Position numbers and translations under genes: made by a program. The notes beneath the pieces were generated by a model, which saw only the letters and a list, made by a program, of their open reading frames with translations, searched no databases and had not been told where the DNA came from. Of a stretch of 64,000 bases of DNA, positions 27,067 through 38,184 are shown piece after piece. Position 1 is the stretch's first letter; each line of letters opens with the position of its first letter. Origin of the DNA: Branchiostoma lanceolatum (taxonomy: Eukaryota; Chordata; Leptocardii; Amphioxiformes; Branchiostomatidae); contig NC_089725.1 in the NCBI RefSeq assembly GCF_035083965.1, forward strand, positions 29,707,925-29,771,924. The letters are read 5' to 3'.

Positions 27067-28377
27067 ATGGCAACATATAGCAACTCTTGCTGTGATGAAG
27101 CTGAAGAGGGATCTGAAGGACAGGCTGTCCCTAAAAATCACAACCCCACAAAATCGTACCAGTGTGAGGAGTGCAGCGGGCAGTTCAGTCACCTGAGGGA
27201 CCTAAACCGTCACATGGAAACTCACACAGGTAAGAAACCCTACGAGTGTGAGAAGTGCAGCAAACAGTTTACTCGACTGGATTCTCTGAAGAAGCACAAG
27301 CACGCTCATACAGGAGAAAGAGTCAGACCATACAACTGTGAAGAGTGCAACAAGCAGTTCTGCAAGCTGGGTGACCTAAACCGTCACATGAAAACTCACA
27401 CAGGTGAGAAACCCCACAAGTGTGAGGAGTGTAGGAAGCAGTTCAGTCAGCTACGTCATCTCCAGACTCACATGCGGACTCACACAGGGGAGAAACCCTA
27501 CCGGTGTGAGGAGTGCCTCAGGCAGTTCAGTGAGCTGGGTAGTCTGAAGACTCACATGCGCACTCACACTGGTGAGAAGCCCTACATGTGTGAGGATTGT
27601 GGCAAGCAGTTCAGTCGACTGGGTCATCTGAAGACTCACATGCAAACCCACACAGGGGAGAAGCCATACAAGTGTGAGGAGTGCAGCAGGCAGTTCAGTC
27701 GGCTGGGAGATCTGAAGACTCACATGCGGACTCACACAGGTGAGAAGCCCTACAAGTGTGAAGCGTGCAGCAAACAGTTCAGTCGCCTGTATACCCTGAA
27801 GGGACACATGCCAACTCACACAGGTGAGAAACCCTACAAATGCGAGGAGTGCAGCAGGCAGTTCAGTGAGCAGGGTAGTCTGAAGAAACACTTGCGGACT
27901 CACACAGGGGAGAAACCCTACAATTGTGAGGAGTGCAGCAGGCAGTTCAGTCGGCTGGGAGATCTGAAGACTCACATGCGGACTCACACAGGTGAGAAGC
28001 CCTACAAGTGTGAGGAGTGCAGCAAACAGTTCAGTCGGCTGGGAGATCTGAAGACTCACATGCGGACTCACACAGGTGAGAAGCCCTACAAGTGTGAAGC
28101 GTGCAGCAAACAGTTCAGTCGCCTGTATACCCTGAAGGGACACATGCGAACTCACACAGGGGAAAAGCCCTACAAGTGTGAGGAGTGCAGCAAGCAGTTC
28201 AGTTGCCTGTATACTCTGAAGGGACACATGCGAACTCACACAGGGGAAAAGCCCTACAAGTGTGAGGAGTGCAGCAGGAAGTTCAGTCATCTTAATTCTC
28301 TGAAGAAACACATGCAAACTCACAAGAGAGGAAAACCTCCATGTGTGGGGAGTGCAGCAAGCGGTTCGGGCAGCTGA
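27067..28377 (+). CDS. C2H2 zinc-finger protein, fourteen fingers (second paralogue)
   Basis: An acceptor-like CCTTACAG lies just upstream of ATG 27067, so this is probably the last exon of a longer transcript; the ATG (GTC-ATG-G) may be internal. About 35 N-terminal residues carry no known domain. Fourteen C2H2 fingers follow, joined by TGEKPY linkers; the linker before finger 3 is longer (TGERVRPY). The expected role is sequence-specific DNA binding in the nucleus. Fingers 7-8 and 11-12 are almost identical, a recent internal duplication. Near 28322 a one-base loss in the linker shifts the frame and the product ends at 28377; the old frame still encodes one degenerate finger in which the first His codon is Leu. 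No KRAB, SCAN or BTB domain is visible. Confidence 0.85.
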   Translation: MATYSNSCCDEAEEGSEGQAVPKNHNPTKSYQCEECSGQFSHLRDLNRHMETHTGKKPYECEKCSKQFTRLDSLKKHKHAHTGERVRPYNCEECNKQFCKLGDLNRHMKTHTGEKPHKCEECRKQFSQLRHLQTHMRTHTGEKPYRCEECLRQFSELGSLKTHMRTHTGEKPYMCEDCGKQFSRLGHLKTHMQTHTGEKPYKCEECSRQFSRLGDLKTHMRTHTGEKPYKCEACSKQFSRLYTLKGHMPTHTGEKPYKCEECSRQFSEQGSLKKHLRTHTGEKPYNCEECSRQFSRLGDLKTHMRTHTGEKPYKCEECSKQFSRLGDLKTHMRTHTGEKPYKCEACSKQFSRLYTLKGHMRTHTGEKPYKCEECSKQFSCLYTLKGHMRTHTGEKPYKCEECSRKFSHLNSLKKHMQTHKRGKPPCVGSAASGSGS

Positions 28378-28640
28378 GTAGTATGAAGAGACTCCAGCAA
28401 ATTCACACAGACGACAGCAGCTAAATGTGCTAGAAATATGACAGGGTCATTTATCAGAAGGGTAACCAGGAGAAACTGGTCAACTGTCATCTTTGGAAAG
28501 GTATTGAATGAAGAAAAATATGAAGAATCTTGACAATAGTCATCTGTGGTAAGATATTGAAAGGAAAGAAATCCTGACAGTCAAGTGCAAAATGCCATAT
28601 AGTCAGCAGAGCAATCTGAAGGCCCACGTTGTAACATACT
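28322..28640 (+). pseudogene. decayed C-terminal fingers of the second zinc-finger locus
   Basis: In a second frame, MCGECSKRFGQLSSMKRLQQ is a finger with the first zinc-binding His changed to Leu, then a stop. Further on, finger vestiges parallel those of the first paralogue, including a SQQSNLKAH block near 28600-28630. The erosion follows the same path in both loci, but the frameshifts differ (2 versus 1 base). Confidence 0.6.
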
Positions 28641-29445
28641 CTGTGATTTGATATGCATGTATATAATAACTTTCCTGATTTGATATACATGCATATGATA
28701 ACTTTCCTGATTTGATATACATGTTTATGATAACTTTTCTGACTCGATATACATGGATGATAACTTTCCTGGCTTGATATACATGTCTATGATAGCTTTC
28801 CTGATTTGATGCACATGTATATGATAACTTTCCTGATTTGATATACATGTATATGATAACTTCCTGATTTCATATATATGTATATGATAACTTTCCTGAT
28901 TTGATATACATCATGTATATCAAATCAGGAAAGTTATCATATACATGTATAATACATGTATATGATAACTTTCTTGATTTGATACACATGTATATGATGG
29001 CTTTCTTGATTCGATGTACATGTATATGATCGTGGATGATTTACTTTTCTGACTCGATGTACATGTATATGATAACTTTCCTGACTTGATATACATGTAT
29101 ATGATAACTTTCCTGATTTGATATACATGTATATGATAACTTTCCTGATTTGATATACATGTTTATGATAACTTTCCTGATTTGATATACATGTATATGA
29201 TGGCTTTCTTGATTTGATATACATGTACATGTATATGGTAAATTTCCTGATTTGATATACAATGTATATGCTAACTTTCCTGATTTGATATACATGTTTA
29301 TGATAACTTTCCTGATTTCATATACATGTATATGATAACTTTCCTGATTTGATATACATGTACATGTATATGATAAATTTCCTGATATGATATACAATGT
29401 ATATGCTAACTTTCCTGATTTGATATACATGTATATGATAGTGGA
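28640..29445. repeat. ~32-bp minisatellite with an internal inversion
   Basis: About two dozen units of the type TTTGATATACATGTATATG plus ATAACTTTCCTGA. Around 28905-28960 a stretch is inverted, forming a palindrome (ATATACATCATGTATAT). The first paralogue has a single related unit at about 23166-23195, which indicates that the array expanded after duplication. It lies in the 3' UTR of the second zinc-finger locus. All reading frames here are artefacts. Confidence 0.9.
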
Positions 29446-30573
29446 TGATTTATTCCACAGCTTACAAACATCTTACCCACCACATCCTGCCGATGTGGCT
29501 TCTTTGCTATTCTTCATGACACAAGTTCATGCTTTTTTGCACTTTAAAGGAACAAGACAGAGAACTATGGTAGATGTAAGACGAGTAATGTATATTGTAA
29601 CAGTAAAACTCAGCTGTTTTGTTTTTCCTGCAATGTGAAGAAGTCATTTTGGGAAGATACTGAAAGTTGCTGGTAGATTCCTACATAGTAATATCAATAT
29701 TTCTGCGTGAAGATTAGTAGGCCATTGTATCAGTATTTAGACATGTTGACATGGATAATAGAGCAGCGTGTATCTCGATGCAAGTTTGCATTAGTTGTAG
29801 TTCATGTTATGGTTTATGTACTGTTGTTGTTCAAATTCAGTTCCAGTGATGATATGCAATTATTGCCAATTTTCTTTATACTTTAGGTCCCACTGGATAG
29901 TAAGTTTGCTAGGAAACAGGTAGATATCCGCAAGTTGAGTTCGACTTCATAATCTGATACTAGTATTAGAGCCTCCGTCTTGTTTTTTCTACCTGTTTTT
30001 GTTACCGAGGGATGTTTAAGTTAGTTATTCATGTCACAAACATGGAAACCATGCAATGTTCTCATGAATAATGCAAATAAAGTTATTGACTTGGATTATG
30101 TTTTGAAAATCCTTTCTAACCAAGTTACAAGAGTATTGTTCCAAAGTGACATTAAGCATAATTGAAATATTCATTATTAATTATGCAAATCAAGTCCTAA
30201 AACGACCAATTTACATACCGTTACATAACATGAGAATTCATTCATCTTATGTTGACTTAGCCCATTTCAAAGTTTACAATTAGAACACCCCTGCAGTTCA
30301 GAACCAAGAAGCTAGTGGGCCCAAACTTATTACAAGTAATTCCCGTGAGTTCTTATTCCCTTGCTGTAGACCAATCGACCACCCTAAAAGCATGCATAGG
30401 TTGTCCAGATATGAAGTTAGGCTGCGGTATATACCTAGGAAAGCTACAGGTGACATAGAATGTAATAATTTCTTCATTTTGCAGACACCCGGCATACAAA
30501 ATATAAATATCCATTCTTGACTTCTCAAATTGCGCTGGTCGCCAAGTTACGCTGCTCCCCTGACTTGTCCCGT
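29446..30573 (+). other. 3' UTR of the second zinc-finger locus and flank
   Basis: Resumes homology with the first paralogue after the minisatellite (CCACAGCTTACAAACATCTT). It ends with GCAAATAAAGTTATTGAC, a polyadenylation signal at 30076-30081 in the same context as the first locus. No coding sequence is seen. Confidence 0.5.
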
Positions 30574-30815
30574 TGACGTTGTGCCCTTGGGAAAGGCACT
30601 TTAAACGACTTTCCTCGCTTTACTCAGGTGAAAAGGAGTACCTAGCCTCTGTTGGGGACATTAATGGAGGTCCCGTGTTTGAGGAGAGCTACACATCGAG
30701 CACGTAAAAGAACCCACCACACTTATCGAAAGAGTAGGGGCCCTTCTCGGTGTGAGTGGATCCAGATGTGCTTCTTGTACTCCAGTACAAACCTAGTGTA
30801 GTTCGCCTTAAAGGG
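30574..30815 (+). mobile_element. SINE body without its tRNA head
   Basis: It contains TGTGCCCTTGGGAAAGGCAC, GAGTACCTAGCCTCTGTTGG and TTTGAGGAGAGCTACA, with the longest 3' tail among the SINE copies (ACGTAAAAGAACCCACCACA). The box A/box B region is missing or unrecognisable. Confidence 0.65.
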
Positions 30816-30970
30816 TATGCAATATACAAACTAACTTACAGAGTATTTCACTGTTACATATGTAGTGTTAAAATCCAAAGGTGACAAAACAAAGCAAGGG
30901 ACCACATTCTGTGGTTGTGGATGTTGGGATGTCACCTTGTATCCGCTGCAATTCCAGCCCCGGTCCGGTA

Positions 30971-31050
30971 TAGCCTGGAATCCAAACCTATTATAGCTCC
31001 CGAGTCTCTCTCCGAGATTCGGGAGCTAATAGGTTTGGCTTCCAGGCTAG
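30971..31050. mobile_element. short palindromic family C derivative
   Basis: TAGCCTGGAATCCAAACCTA and AGCTCCCGAG are mirrored by CGGGAGCTAATAGG and TTGGCTTCCAGGCTA. The ends match those of the longer family C elements at 21133 and 44633, so it is probably a deletion derivative. Confidence 0.65.
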
Positions 31051-31307
31051 GTCCGGTAGGGGGCAGTGCCAGACTAGCAGGGAAACAATCAGCGAAGCAT
31101 ATTGAAGTGAACAGATAGAATAGGATGAATTCCCGGCTTGTAGTTGGAGATGCACAAAAGTAATATAAGACTGGCTGTAGACCGCAGGTGCTGGACTTCT
31201 CTAAGGCTAGGTTTAAACACGCATTCGGAGCACATTCACTCCGATTCAGCGGACTCGACTCAGGACTGTGCAAACAGAAATTTTAGCCGGGCACGGTACC
31301 CTTTTCC

Positions 31308-31400
31308 TAGTCTCCAAGCAGACCCAACGGTTGCAAAGACCGTATCCAACTGGCAGAAGGAGTTTTTATTGCAACCCGACGGTGCCTGACAACTTCTCTG
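31308..31400. mobile_element. truncated family A element
   Basis: It starts TAGTCTCCAAGCAGACCCAA and contains AAGACCGTATCCAACTGGCA, shared with the copy at 21414-21536. The right arm is missing. Confidence 0.55.
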
Positions 31401-31561
31401 GCTGACTGGAGCTTCTCTGGCTAGCTTGCACGATTTTGGCACCGTGGAGATCTACATGGAGATTACCCGGACCCGACTTGAGTAACCTGGAAGCCTTGCT
31501 CAAGTGAAGCCTTCTTTGCAGGCTTCTCCCATGACGATTTTTCAGCAATATCGGGGACGGA

Positions 31562-31640
31562 TTCTTTGGCTCGGGACCGTATCTGCTTGGGGACCGTATC
31601 TGCTTGGGGACCGTATCTGCTTGGGGACCGTATCTGCGTC
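31562..31640 (+). repeat. 18-bp tandem repeat, about four units
   Basis: The unit GGGACCGTATCTGCTTGG combines two pieces found in family A elements: GACCGTATC from the interior and TCTGCTTGG from the terminus. It lies just downstream of a truncated family A copy. Confidence 0.7.
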
Positions 31641-32269
31641 GCACGACGTGGGAGCCTCTAAGTTAGAAAAGTAAGTTGGTGAGATTCTGTGAAACAAAAT
31701 GGCTGGGCGTCGAGAGTAATACACGCAGGATAAAGTGGTTAAACTACTATACTATGTAAATCTTGAAATATTCGCAGTGGTTTTGTTCTCGAGGTGACCT
31801 TTCCACTGCGAATATGCGTTTTAAATGTATTACATATTAAAGTAAAGTACTACAGGACGGTTTCATCTGTAAACTTAAAACGCATTGAACTGCGAAAATA
31901 ACGGAATTTACAGTACTGAGGTATGCCTTTTCATACATAAAGTTTTATTTAAAATTCATGCCCGTGGGCTAATTGCAAATACATGGTAGAAACATAGGGA
32001 AAAACATACATGTGTCAGTAAACTGTGTCTGACTTTGTTGTAACAATAGTCAATAGGCTACTAATACTAAATACGACTGTTGGCTATATCTAAACAAGCT
32101 GGGCTTGACTTCTTTTATTGGAGGCATTGGAAGACGAAAAGTCCCACTTTTTTTTCTTTTTCCCACTAGAATTTGTGGGTTCTGCGATTTCAAGAGAAAA
32201 GTAGCTTTTTGTTCATCCGTGAATGTGTTAAAGTAGGGGTATACAAGACTGGGCTGGACCCTCTTCGAC

Positions 32270-32607
32270 CCACCGTAGTATATATATAGCGTTCTAGAAC
32301 ACCGGAAGTCCGTCAACTGACCGGAAATAACCTCACAAAGGTTGTTCCAGGTAACGACGGGTTTGTTGTTCTTTTACCAGCACTCGTAAACAAACGGTCT
32401 GCGAGAGAAGCAAGACGTGTTGTCTCTTTTTCTGTGAGGTCACACGCCAAAGTAGTGACTTTTTGACAAGTTTGGCGATATTTTGGTTGAGATTTGTCAG
32501 TGAGGAGTTATAGTTTCAGTGATAAACACTATTTTGTTTAGTTCATTCGATTCAAGACGAGAGAGCCAGGAAATATACGTTTTTGTATCGAAGTATCCAG
32601 CGGGAGA
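32270..32607 (+). promoter_or_regulatory. candidate promoter and 5' UTR of the 525-aa gene
   Basis: A TATATATATAGCG stretch at about 32278 is followed by two ETS-like sites (CCGGAAGT, ACCGGAAATA) at about 32301-32325, some 300 bases before the ATG at 32608. Motif evidence only. Confidence 0.3.
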
Positions 32608-35600
32608 ATGCAGACCGTTAGATCGGCGCTTTCCGCCGCCTTGCGGATCTGTCCCAGAACTGCAGTATCCACACACACCAGACCTGCCGCAGGTAAGGAT
32701 GCCTAGGTGTCGTCAGTGTTTCCAACATTAGTTATTTCATCCTTAGTGTAGTCTTGTACAGAACAGGTCGTGATCAAATAGTATATGACTCCACAAGGGA
32801 TTATCAACATGGCTGTTGTCAGTGTTAGTGAACTGTTCAACTTTATATTCGTAGTATTTCGTACTACTTTTAGCATTTCGTTTATTTGCCTTTAGAAGTA
32901 GAGTCCAGTCTCAGATTCGGTCTATGCATTGCTTATTTTTTAACTTGACAGGACGCCTGACTGACATCGTCTCAAATCGTCAAGATTTCGCTTCTTATTG
33001 CGATTCAACTTCAACTTCAACTTAAGTTACCCCCAAATAACCCCGCTAGGGGCAAAGTAGGGGGGGAGGAGGTCCCAGGCTAAGGCGGGCAGGCCTCCAG
33101 CCTGGCGCGGAATGACTCAACGGTGGGAGCCGTAACAACCGCGCCAGGCAGGGCGTTCCACTCGGGGATTGTGCGGGAGAAAAATGAATGTTTGTAGGAG
33201 TCTGTCCGGGCGAAAAGTGGTTGAAATTTGAGCGTGTGGCTCCCCCGGGTGCGCCCCTGAGCTGGTTTCAGTAGACTATCTGTGTTAATGTTGATGTAGT
33301 TATTGACTAGTTATTGACTAGTTATTGACTTATAGAAGAAGGTGAGGCGGGCGTTCCTCCTCCTTTCAGAGAGAAGGGTCCACTGCAGGTCATTGAGCAT
33401 TTGTGTCACGCTGCTAGTCTGCCGGTAGTCATTCAGAGTCACTCGGGCGGCCCTGCGCTGGACGGCCTCCACCGCCTGTATCCCTTTGGTGGTGTACGGG
33501 TCCCAGACGGTGGCACTATATTCCAAGTGAGGCCGCACCAGCGCTTTGAAACAAGTGGCCTTGACCCTAGATGGACAATGGGTCAAATTGCGCCGAATGA
33601 CCCCTAGCACCCTACCGGCTTTGCTAGTGGCGTAGTTGATATGGGTGTCCCACCGCAGATCGTCGGACAGTTGTACTCCAAGATAGGGGTGGGACTTGAC
33701 ACCGGTGAGGGCTTCTCCACTTAGGGAGTACTGGGTTAGAGATTCCTGCCTCTTCTGCCATTAGTTTCTTGTTCATTAAAACAAGCTGGAACCAAACACC
33801 ACGACAGAAGGCACCACGCCTTTACTTTAAGGCTAATAATGTGGACATTGACAAGAGGATAGCTTGAACCAAAGCCCCTTGACGTTTCGTCTTTCTATTT
33901 CTTTTTGACGAATTCTTTATCATTTTCTTGCGCCCTAGGCATGGTGCTGGTGCACACCTCCACACCTCGCCCTAGCGGTTCAAATCAGAACTGCCTCCGC
34001 CCGGACATGCCATACATGACCGACCATGGCGCCTGGAGCGGGCTGGACCTGGGGCTCTTCATCGGGGCGGGCCTCCTGGTCACTGCCGGGCTGTTTGAGG
34101 TGAGAATTTCTATACTTTTCACCTCATTAACCGTGTAGAAAATGAAGCTCATTTTGCATAGAATATCTAACACCTTTCGAAAATAATGTCGTCAGGTTGG
34201 TAGATATTGGAGTTTTCTTTTTACGCAACCAATGACTTCTTACCTGCTGGCGTTTCTGTGTCTGTGTTCTCGTCGAAAAAACGCCAACTACTTCGGCTAC
34301 TTATAGCGGCGAGAAGCAGAACTCCAGTCAGAAGCCCTGAAGATGGTGTCTGACAGACACCGAAACGTCAGCAGGTATAAAAGAAGTCAGTGGTTGTGTG
34401 AAAAGAAAACTCCAATATCCTATCTAAGGATCTAACACCTTTGTTTTTTGCGTTTCGGCGCATGCGCGCCGGAACGCATTGTCCTGGCTTTTACCTTCAA
34501 GGAACCAGGGAAGCTTGGTTCAACACTGTGTCGCACACAATAAGACCTTATATGGCAATACGTTCCCAAATCCTTGTATAGCCGTTGCCTTATATGGCAA
34601 GAGAGCACGAAAAGGCAGGCAGGCTAGATTTGCATGTGACACAGGTGGGCGACCGCATGTAACTGCTACAACTGTTCGGAAATATCATTGCATTGTGGTT
34701 TCGGACTTTGATATCCTGAAAAATGACCATATTACATCTATTCCACAAGATTGCAGAAGAAAAAAAATGATTTCGTCAAGAAAACGACCAAAAATCGGCA
34801 TAAATGATACCATATAGTGAGGTTATAGCATTACGTCCAGAGTGACTAGTTACGTACCGCAGCTTGGCCGATCTGACAACGCGAAGCACTTCGGACCCAG
34901 AAGATCCGGGTTGGTGTCCGTGCATGGATTTTTTTTTTCTTTTTAGATATTGAATATCAAAAATATATATTGATATTATATTAATCTATCAATATCATAT
35001 TTATGAATATCATTTTTTTTCATCAATAAATAAAGAAATATTTTATATTTGTTATTTTTAAATATTCATTTAATATATACAAGGCCTTTGTCTTATGAAC
35101 AGGACTTCATAGATTCCAAACCCGGCATTCGAATTTTTCTGTTCATTGTAATGGAAAATACCGTGCAGCGGCTCCTATGCGCGGTAAGATGATTCTTGCA
35201 AAACACTCGCCACTAAACTTCTATCCCCGATGTAAACAGAGGCTCTTGATGTTGTTTGCAAAACAGCGATTCTTTGTTACAGTAGCAAATGCTCCATTGT
35301 TCAGTATCGACTTCATTCAGACAACACGGACGTGGAAAGTGGCGCCCCTCGGCACAAAACTATGGGAATTTTCATGAATTTTAGCAAAATTACCCAGGAA
35401 AATAAGGAAGAAATGTTGTAAATGCGGAAACCAGAATAATACGGATGAGGTAGCTGTTGATTTGTTTGACATTTGGTAGTCATTTTAGATAGAACCTTAG
35501 CTGTTATGAACTTCTATTTCACTTAATTACCATAGTGCTGATGATTCAATGGTGCTTTTTCAAATTTTATGTTTTATTGCGTGCCATGTACATAACAGCC

Positions 35601-38184
35601 CTTGAGTGACTTCCTCTGGTAGATTTTACTTCAAGTAAAGGGAAAAGACAATTCACACTCATAAACGTAGCCGAAACGCCAGCTTTTTTTAAAAGCTCTT
35701 GTTTATATTCATCAGGACAAAAGGGCCCAGCAGACCACACACATCCCGTCCAGTGTACCACCTGTTCACTACGTCCCGTCAGACGCCAGTCAGCACACGG
35801 GCCTGAACCTGGTACCGCAGGCGCCACGGGCCCCGGCCGGGGTACTGTTCAGGAGCGCCAACACTCCTCTCGGAAAGAACGACAAGGCCGACGGGAGAGT
35901 AGCCGGGAGCGAGGCTAGTAGAGGTAACCTGAAAGACCAGCGAGTCTTCGCCCAGTCTGGTAGGTCTGCTGAAAGAGACGACGAGGCCACCTCTGCCGAG
36001 AAGGCCTGCAAGTGCCCACGGGATGTCTCGGACGAGACACCGACGGCTGTCGGTCCCGTGAAGATGCGCGACAAGGCGCTGTCCGATGAGGAAGACGCCC
36101 GGGAAGCTCCCGCCAAGAGCAAGAAGTCTTCCGGAGACGCCGGAGACACCAAGGAGGTGTTTGAAGACGCTATGAACGAGAGAGGTGGGGGACCAAGTGT
36201 TGGTGAGGCCATAACGAATTATTTGGGCTAAATTCGCTGTTAGTTATAGAGGGTGGCCAAAGAGGGCGGCCCAAAATAAGATGGAGTGACAATTTAACTT
36301 AACACCTGCGCCCTACATAGCCAAGAACCGCTAGACATAGAAAAGCTTGGAGTCTGACAAGGGAAGGGTTCCTCCAAAGGAGCGATAACGCCCTGGAATG
36401 ATGATGAATGATGAAATGCGCTGTATTTGTCCACTTGAATGTATAATCAGCTTTGTAGATACACGGTGCCAGTGCCGTTGCTTACATCACAAAACTTGTC
36501 ACACAAAGGCACTGGATTTCTACCTCATGTATTGTTGACAAAGAGGTCCCCGTCATATGTTATGACAACGACTTTCAGTATTGCTCTACACACGTTTGAG
36601 AGAGGAACAAACCTTTGACCACTTGATTTGGCAGCGGGGTTTTGGCGTGATACTAGAGTGCGCAGAGTCATCAGTGCTTCTTGATCTATTTTTGAGATGG
36701 CGTAAAGTTTAAGTTAAGTTGGAACGTTTAGAAATCTGTCTGTCTAGGCACCAAAACTTGTATAGCTCCTGTTGTTTCTTGTTCTTTTCTGGATTGTCTG
36801 GCTGGCATGCGAGTCGGTGTATCTACAACTAATTAATTGGTTTGCCAAAAATAATTACTCATTGACAAGCAACTGGATAAGATTTTCAAACGAAATAAAA
36901 AAGAATTTTGAAACGAAAAAAAATTCATCCGGTTGCTTGAGTAATTATTTTTGGCGTATCTTATTACCTGGATGTCTAACCTTAACCAACGAATTACTGT
37001 AATCGGTTTGTCTGTTTGTCTAGGCACAGAGTCACCAACGCAGTCCATGTCCAACACAGAGGAAAGGGCAGACCGCAACGAAGTAGACGTGTCGTCTGAA
37101 AATGACGTCACTGCGCGGGATGATGACCAGGGGCCTGTCAAAGAGCTGATGACGTCCGACTCTGACATCGGAGACCAGAAGTCTCCTTCCGCGTGTAATC
37201 TTGGAGGGGGCCAAAGCTCCGAGGGGAACGCCGGGAAGGACCACGACTTCTGTGGGGATGACGTCACATCTGACGTCACTAAAACCTGCGATGTGCCACC
37301 TGACGGGGAAGACATAGAAGATGACGTCAGGAGCAGGTCAGGAGAGACGCGTCTTCGGCACGCTGACTTCACAGAGGCAGAAGTCATCACAGTCACAGCG
37401 TGTCCCATCCGGCACGACTTCAGCGGTGCTGCACGAGAGGTGATCGGGCCCGCGACTCACGTCACAGACAAGACGGACACTGAGATCAGCCAGGAAGACT
37501 TTTTGTCCGATGGCGATTTGTGAGTTTATGTTCATATATGTATATTTCATTAGTATTTAAAGTACTTACATTTACATTTTAACTTGTTCCTGCATTATTT
37601 TGAAAGTTTCACACTGTTTGAAAGAGTACGCCTTCTGTAGTTCGACATGTTTGTGATAACGTCGATGATTATCTGACCTGAAAGTTTGCTACCGATGTTT
37701 GAAGGTAATAAGTACGTGACTCAGTGGTACTGTCAATCAAAAGTGAAGCCAATAGAGAGAGATTCTTATGCTAGGTTTCAATGGGGGAGGCTCAACTCTG
37801 CTGTCTGTCCCTTACAGTGGCCACGAGAGAGGCCACCTGTCCCAGGAGGTACCCGTGAGCCCCCGGCTGAAGAGGAAGCTGAGATGTGCCGTGCTCTACG
37901 CCGATTGGCGGGAAGACAGCCAGTTCTGCCACCGAGATGACGTCACGACCAACCAGAAGGTTCGCTGCTCCTGGTTCGGAGAGGATGATGACGACGACGA
38001 TCTTGATGACGTCAGCGCGGTCAAGGTCTACTGCGCGGTTCTTGAAGGCGTGTGGAGAGAAGAGGGCGGATTGGTGGAGAACCACGTGACCAGCACGACA
38101 GGTGGTGATGACGTCATGGAGTCATACTACCCTGGACACGGGCGCAGGAACGGCATCCAGTCTGGGAACGAGAATTGGGTCTAA
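32608..38184 (+). CDS. unrecognised 525-aa single-membrane-segment protein with acidic tail
   Basis: Five exons, 32608-32692, 33939-34099, 35716-36184, 37024-37519 and 37818-38184, join in compatible phases (1, 0, 1, 2) to 525 codons plus a stop. The N-terminus (MQTVRSALSAALRICPRTAV) is Arg-rich and lacks acids, resembling a mitochondrial presequence, but could be a cytoplasmic tail. One hydrophobic segment spans residues ~64-81 (LDLGLFIGAGLLVTAGLF). Exons 3 and 4 are low-complexity and charged, rich in Asp/Glu/Ser and repeated DDV. Exon 5 has a more globular, Cys/Trp-containing part (CAVLYADWRE, RCSWFGE) with a DDDDDD run. The gene model rests on open frames, phase agreement and good splice sites, not homology. 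Introns 2 and 1 contain a retroelement-end dimer and a CR1 fragment. AATAAA is at 38949-38954. Confidence 0.6.
33060..33770 (-). mobile_element. CR1-type LINE remnant, reverse transcriptase C-terminus
   Basis: The minus-strand frame encodes the typical C-terminal block: YATSKAGRVLGVIRRNL, KATCFKALVRPHLEYSATVW, VEAVQRRAARV and LQWTLLSERRRNARL. The frame is broken near 33300-33330 by three copies of GTTATTGACTA, after which the CR1 tail continues in another frame (FFSRTIPEWNALP). It is inactive and 5'-truncated, in intron 1 of the 525-aa gene. Confidence 0.8.
34195..34425. mobile_element. head-to-head dimer of a retroelement end with hammerhead-like core
   Basis: GATATTGGAGTTTTCTTTTT at the left is mirrored by GAAAACTCCAATATCC at the right, and GACTTCTTACCTGCTG by CAGCAGGTATAAAAGAAGTC. 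Between them lies CCCTGAAGATGGTGTC then TGACAGACACCGAAACGTC, a block common near the ends of GIY-YIG/Penelope-type retroelements. It is in intron 2 of the 525-aa gene. Confidence 0.5.
36839..36960. repeat. imperfect palindrome in an intron of the 525-aa gene
   Basis: GCCAAAAATAATTACTCA is mirrored by GAGTAATTATTTTTGGC about 100 bases on, and GCAACTGGAT by ATCCGGTTGC. It may be a small foldback element. The flanking CTGTTTGTCTAGGCAC is partly repeated at about 36735-36755, upstream. Confidence 0.6.

Noticed and set aside
28603-29430. Minus frames such as the YIKSGKLSYTCISNQ repeats
   Set aside because: Generated by the ~32-bp minisatellite.
35790-36212. 140-codon minus frame
   Set aside because: Antisense of exon 3 of the 525-aa gene, whose phase fits its neighbours.
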